Source of the DNA: Pontederia crassipes
Lineage: Eukaryota; Streptophyta; Magnoliopsida; Commelinales; Pontederiaceae
DNA length: 64,000 bases
Direction: 5' to 3'
Assembly (NCBI GenBank): GCA_030549335.1
Contig: JAUKPH010000029.1
Span: 930,001-994,000 of the forward strand
This document shows, one piece after another, positions 59,551-64,000 of this stretch (position 1 is its first letter; each line of letters opens with the position of its first letter). A program made the position numbers and the translations under genes. The notes below the pieces were generated by a model. It was not told the origin of the DNA and ran no database searches. It was given only the letters and a program-made list of their open reading frames with translations.

Positions 59551-62500
59551 TCTTGGCTGAAAACACGAGTAAAAGGCGCGCGCGCGAAATTTCGCACCCC
59601 CGGAAAATTTTCATCCGAGTCCATTTTTTCGTCCCAATCATCTCACCATGCGTCAATAGGCATGAAAGCGTCGAAAAGTCGGCATCTTTTGACAGCGTCA
59701 AAAATTTCGCGTTTTTTGACCTTCTTGGCTTAAAACACGAGTAAAAGGCGCGCGCGCGAAATTTCGCACCCCCGGAAAATTTTCAACCGAGTCCATTTTT
59801 TCGTCCCAATCATCTCACCATGCATCAACAGGCACGATAGCGTCGAAAATTTGGCATCTTTTGACATCGCCAAAAATTTCGCGTTTTTTGACCTTCTTGG
59901 ATGAAAACACGAGTAAAAGGCGCGCGCGCGAAATTTTGCACCCCCGGAAAATTTTCATGCGAGTCCATTTTTTCGTCCCAATCATCTCACCATGCATCAA
60001 CAGGCATGAAAGTGTCGAAAATTTGGCATCTTTTGACAGCGTCAAAAATTTCGGTTTTTTGACCTTCTAGGCTGAAAACACGAGTAAAAGGTGCGCGCGC
60101 GAAATTTCGCACCCCCGGAAAATTTTCATCCGTGTCCAATTTTCGTCCCAATCATCTCACCATGCATCAATAGGCAAGAAAGCGTCGAAAAGTTGGCATC
60201 TTTTGACAGCGTCAAAAATTTCGCGTTTTTTGACCTTCTTGGCTGAAAACACGAGAAAAAGGCGCGCGCGCGAAATTTCGCACCCCCGGAAAATTTTCAT
60301 CCGAGTCCATTTTTTCGTCCCAATCATCTCACCATGCATAAACAGGCATGATAGCGTCGAAAATTTGGCATCTTTTGACAGCGCCAAAAATTTCGCGTTT
60401 TTTGACCTTCTTGGCTGAAAACACGAGTAAAAGGCGCGCGCGCGAAATTTCGCACTCCCGGAAAATTTTCATCCGAGTCCATTTTTTCGTCCCAATGATC
60501 TCACCATGCATCAATAGGCACGAAAGCGTCGGAAATTTGGCATCTTTTGACAGCGTCGAAAATTTCGCGTTTTTTGACCTTCTTGGCTGAAAACACGAGT
60601 AAAAGGCGCGCGCGCGAAATTTCGCACCCTCGGAAAATTTTCATCCGAGTCCATTTTTTCGTCCCAATCATCTCACCATGCGTCAATAGGCATGAAAGCG
60701 TCGAAAAGTTGGCATCTTTTGACAGCGTCAAAAATTTCGCGTTTTTTGACCTTCTTGGCTTAAAACACGAGTAAAAGGCGCGCGCGCGAAATTTCGCACC
60801 CCCGGAAAATTTTCAACCGAGTCCATTTTTTCGTCCCAATCATCTCACCATGCGTCAATAGGCATGAAAGCGTCGAAAAGTTGGCATCTTTTGACAGCGT
60901 CAAAAATTTCGCATTTTTTTACCTTCTTGGCTTAAAACACGAGTAAAAGGCGCGCGCGCGAAATTTCGCACCCCCGGAAAATTTTTAACCGAGTCCATTT
61001 TTTCGTCCCAATCATCTCACCATGCATCAACAGGCACGATAGCGTCGAAAATTTGGCATCTTTTGACAGCGCCAAAAATTTCGCGTTTTTTGACCTTCTT
61101 GGCTGAAAACACGAGTAAAAGGCGCGCGCGTGAAATTTCGCACACTCCCGGAAAATTTTCATCCGAGTCCATTTTTTCGTCCCAATGATCTCACCATGCA
61201 TCAATAGGCACGAAAGCGTCGGAAATTTGGCATCTTTTGACAGCGTCGAAAATTTCGCGTTTTTTGACCTTCTTGGCTTAAAACACGAGTAAAAGGCGCG
61301 CGCGCGAAATTTCGCACCCCCGGAAAATTTTCAACCGAGTCCATTTTTTCGTTCCAATCATCTCACCATGCATCAACAGGCACGATAGCGTCGAAAATTT
61401 GGCATCTTTTGACAGCGCCAAAAATTTCGCGTTTTTTGACCTTCTTGGCTGAAAACACGAGTAAAAGGCGCGCGCGCGAAATTTCGCACTCCCGGAAAAT
61501 TTTCATCCGAGTCCATTTTTTCGTCCCAATCATCTCATCATGCATCAACATGCACGAAAGCGTCAAAAATTTGGCATCTTTTGACAGCGTCAAAAATTTC
61601 GCGTTTTTTGACCTTCTTGGCTGAAAACACGAGTAAAAGGCGCGCGCGCGAAATTTCGCACCCCCGGAAAATTTTCATCCGAGTCCATTTTTTCGTCCCA
61701 ATCATCTCACCATGCGTCAATAGGCATGAAAGCGTCGAAAAGTCGGCATCTTTTGACAGCGTCAAAAATTTCGCGTTTTTTGACCTTCTTGGCTTAAAAC
61801 ACGAGTAAAAGGCGCGCGCGCGAAATTTCGCACCCCCGGAAAATTTTCAACCGAGTCCATTTTTTCGTCCCAATCATCTCACCATGCATCAACAGGCACG
61901 ATAGCGTCGAAAATTTGGCATCTTTTGACATCGCCAAAAATTTCGCGTTTTTTGACCTTCTTGGATGAAAACACGAGTAAAAGGCGCGCGCGCGAAATTT
62001 TGCACCCCCGGAAAATTTTCATGCGAGTCCATTTTTTCGTCCCAATCATCTCACCATGCATCAACAGGCATGAAAGTGTCGAAAATTTGGCATCTTTTGA
62101 CAGCGTCAAAAATTTCGGTATTTTGACCTTCTAGGCTGAAAACACGAGTAAAAGGTGCGCGCGCGAAATTTCGCACCCCCGGAAAATTTTCATCCGTGTC
62201 CAATTTTCGTCCCAATCATCTCACCATGCATCAATAGGCAAGAAAGCGTCGAAAAGTTGGCATCTTTTGACAGCGTCAAAAATTTTGCGTTTTTTGACCT
62301 TCTTGGCTGAAAACACGAGAAAAAGGCGCGCGCGCGAAATTTCGCACCCCCGGAAAATTTTCATCCGAGTCCATTTTTTCGTCCCAATCATCTCACCATG
62401 CATAAACAGGCATAATAGCGTCGAAAATTTGGCATCTTTTGACAGCGCCAAAAATTTCGCGTTTTTTGACCTTCTTGGCTGAAAACACGAGTAAAAGGCG

Positions 62501-62789
62501 CGCGCGCGAAATTTCGCACTCCCGGAAAATTTTCATCCGAGTCCATTTTTTCGTCCCAATCATCTCATCATGCATCAACATGCACGAAAGCGTCAAAAAT
62601 TTGGCATCTTTTGACAGCGTCAAAAATTTCGCGTTTTTTGACCTTCTTGGCTGAAAACACGAGTAAAAGGCGCGCGCGCGAAATTTCGCACCCCCGGAAA
62701 ATTTTCATCCGAGTCCATTTTTTCGTCCCAATCATCTCACCATGCGTCAATAGGCATGAAAGCGTCGAAAAGTTGGCATCTTTTGACAG

Positions 62790-64000
62790 CGTCAAAAATT
62801 TCGCGTTTTTTGACCTTCTCGGCTTAAAACACGAGTAAAAGGCGCGCGCGCGATATTTCGCACCCCCGGAAAATTTTCAACCGAGTCCATTTTTTCGTCC
62901 CAATCATCTCACCATGCGTCAATAGGCATGAAAGCGTCGAAAAGTTGGCATCTTTTGACAGCGTCAAAAATTTCGCATTTTTTTACCTTCTTGGCTTAAA
63001 ACACGAGTAAAAGGCGCGCGCGCGAAATTTCGCACCCCCGGAAAATTTTCAACCGAGTCCATTTTTTCGTCCCAATCATCTCACCATGCATCAACAGGCA
63101 CGATAGCGTCGAAAATTTGGCATCTTTTGACAGCGCCAAAAATTTCGCGTTTTTTGACCTTCTTGGCTGAAAACACGAGTAAAAGGCGCGCGCGCGAAAT
63201 TTCGCACCCCCGGAAAATTTTCAACCGAGTCCATTTTTTCGTCCCAATCATCTCACCATGCATCAACAGGCACGATAGCGTCGAAAATTTGGCATCTTTT
63301 GACAGCGCCAAAAATTTCGCGTTTTTTGACCTTCTTGGCTGAAAACACGAGTAAAAGGCGCGCGCGCGAAATTTCGCACTCCCGGAAAATTTTCATCCGA
63401 GTCCATTTTTTCGTCCCAATCATCTCATCATGCATCAACATGCACGAAAGCGTCAAAAATTTGGCATCTTTTGACAGCGTCAAAAATTTCGCGTTTTTTG
63501 ACCTTCTTGGCTGAAAACACGAGTAAAAGGCGCGCGCGCGAAATTTCGCACCCCCGGAAAATTTTCATCCGAGTCCATTTTTTCGTCCCAATCATCTCAC
63601 CATGCGTCAATAGGCATGAAAGCGTCGAAAAGTCGGCATCTTTTGACAGCGTCAAAAATTTCGCGTTTTTTGACCTTCTTGGCTTAAAACACGAGTAAAA
63701 GGCGCGCGCGCGAAATTTCGCACCCCCGGAAAATTTTCAACCGAGTCCATTTTTTCGTCCCAATCATCTCACCATGCGTCAATAGGCATGAAAGCGTCGA
63801 AAAGTTGGCATCTTTTGACAGCGTCAAAAATTTCGCATTTTTTTACCTTCTTGGCTTAAAACACGAGTAAAAGGCGCGCGCGCGAAATTTCGCACCCCCG
63901 GAAAATTTTCAACCGAGTCCATTTTTTCGTCCCAATCATCTCACCATGCATCAACAGGCACGATAGCGTCGAAAATTTGGCATTTTTTGACAGCGCCAAA
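62790..64000. repeat. Terminal monomers of the window, array continues
   Basis: Q, Q', R, R-like, P, Q and Q' types continue to the last base, which falls mid-monomer. The 'gacagcgccaaaaattt' monomer at 63253 with its neighbours matches that at 61363 at an offset of 1,890 bp (11 monomers), the same spacing as the 46643-50422 duplication. Local changes: 'cttctcggcttaaaac' (62815), 'gcgcgcgatattt' (62851) and 'ggcattttttgacag' near the end. Confidence 0.75.

Larger units (their letters stand above)
1..64000. repeat. 172-bp tandem satellite array filling the window
   Basis: The same unit of about 172 bp is repeated head to tail from first to last base, always in the same orientation. In-phase anchors (the tca of 'atctca' just before ATGCAT) fall at 164, 336, 508, 680 and so on to 63941, giving 371 intervals averaging 171.9 bp. 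The array is cut mid-monomer at both ends, so it continues on either side. No gene, transposon or unique spacer interrupts it. Copies differ by point changes and 1-4 base indels, mostly in homopolymers and the CG tract. Arrays of this size and purity are known from eukaryotic centromeres, pericentromeres, subtelomeres and knobs; which one this is cannot be read from the sequence. 172 is not a multiple of three, so reading frames shift at each monomer and stay short. Confidence 0.98.
45729..64000. repeat. Right domain: J-to-R monomer set, nested duplications
   Basis: About 106 monomers of another set: J, K, L, M ('tttcggtttt', 'cttctaggctg', then 'gtgtccaattttcg'), N ('gcaagaaagcg', 'gaaaagttgg', 'cgagaaaaagg'), O ('cataaacaggcatg', 'gacagcgcc', 'gcactcccgg'), P ('catcaacatgcacg' with 'gcgtcaaaaattt'), Q ('catgcgtcaatagg', 'gaaaagttgg') and R ('caacaggcacgatagcg', 'gacagcgcc'). 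A, B and the C/E types with 'ggataaaaac' are absent. 'ggataaaaac' is replaced by 'ggctgaaaac', 'ggcttaaaac' or 'ggatgaaaac'. Large duplicated blocks with offsets 1,890, 4,123, 6,013, 1,202 and 3,266 account for much of it. Confidence 0.85.

Noticed and set aside
1..64000. Hundreds of open frames of 60-194 codons on both strands, many starting with ATG
   Set aside because: They recur with the 172-bp period on both strands and in shifting frames, overlap each other, and change with each indel. They are the satellite translated, with no recognisable domain or conserved start context.
1..64000. A CRISPR array or other repeat-spacer system
   Set aside because: There are no unique spacers. The whole 172-bp unit repeats, and variation is point changes and small indels spread along it.
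1..64000. Primate alpha satellite, because of the ~171-bp period and higher-order structure
   Set aside because: The bases do not resemble alpha satellite as I know it, CpG is abundant, and there is no CENP-B box.
1..64000. Telomere repeats, tRNA or 5S rRNA embedded in the array
   Set aside because: No TTAGGG- or TTTAGGG-type runs, no cloverleaf-like segments and no 5S-like sequence were seen on either strand.

Overview
The whole 64 kb window is one uninterrupted tandem satellite array. A unit of about 172 bp repeats head to tail, always in the same orientation. There are about 371 full copies plus a partial copy at each end (63,777 bp between the first and last in-phase anchors, average period 171.9 bp). 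I see no gene, RNA gene, transposon, telomere repeat or unique spacer. Every open frame of about 60-194 codons, on either strand, is the satellite itself read through, so no CDS is annotated. The array runs off both ends.

Such an array implies a eukaryote and a heterochromatic locus such as a centromere, pericentromere, subtelomere or knob. The species cannot be named from sequence alone. The unit length matches many centromeric satellites, but the bases are not primate alpha satellite as I know it. A consensus-like copy (27731-27902) is 45% GC and has 16 CpG where about 8.6 are expected. It carries a (CG)5 tract that runs into the 12-bp palindrome GCGAAATTTCGC, a second palindrome GAAAATTTTC 18 bp on, an ATGCAT site, two T6 tracts, and a 27-bp block tandemly duplicated inside the monomer.

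There are three domains. (1) Left, 1 to ~14590: diverged monomer types (tails such as gcgcacgcg, openings such as tctcc or caccttgc) with patchy duplications of 0.3-1 kb. (2) Middle, ~14591 to ~45.7 kb: a higher-order repeat built on a seven-monomer unit, A-B-C-D-E-F-G (1,204 bp), occurring as 7-, 9-, 10-, 11- and 12-mers and in longer intervals. Several non-standard forms are explained by unequal crossing over inside monomers. Head-to-tail duplications of a 13-mer (2,237 bp) and a 17-mer (2,921 bp) lie on top. (3) Right, ~45.7 to 64 kb: another monomer set (J to R), amplified as nested duplications with offsets of 1,890, 4,123 and 6,013 bp, where 1,890 + 4,123 = 6,013.

Monomer letters are mine and are defined by diagnostic bases in the entries. 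Unit boundaries are placed at the tca of the 'atctca' that precedes ATGCAT; this phase is arbitrary. No new gene system was found. The interest lies in the readable recombination history of the array and in the CpG-rich palindromic core.
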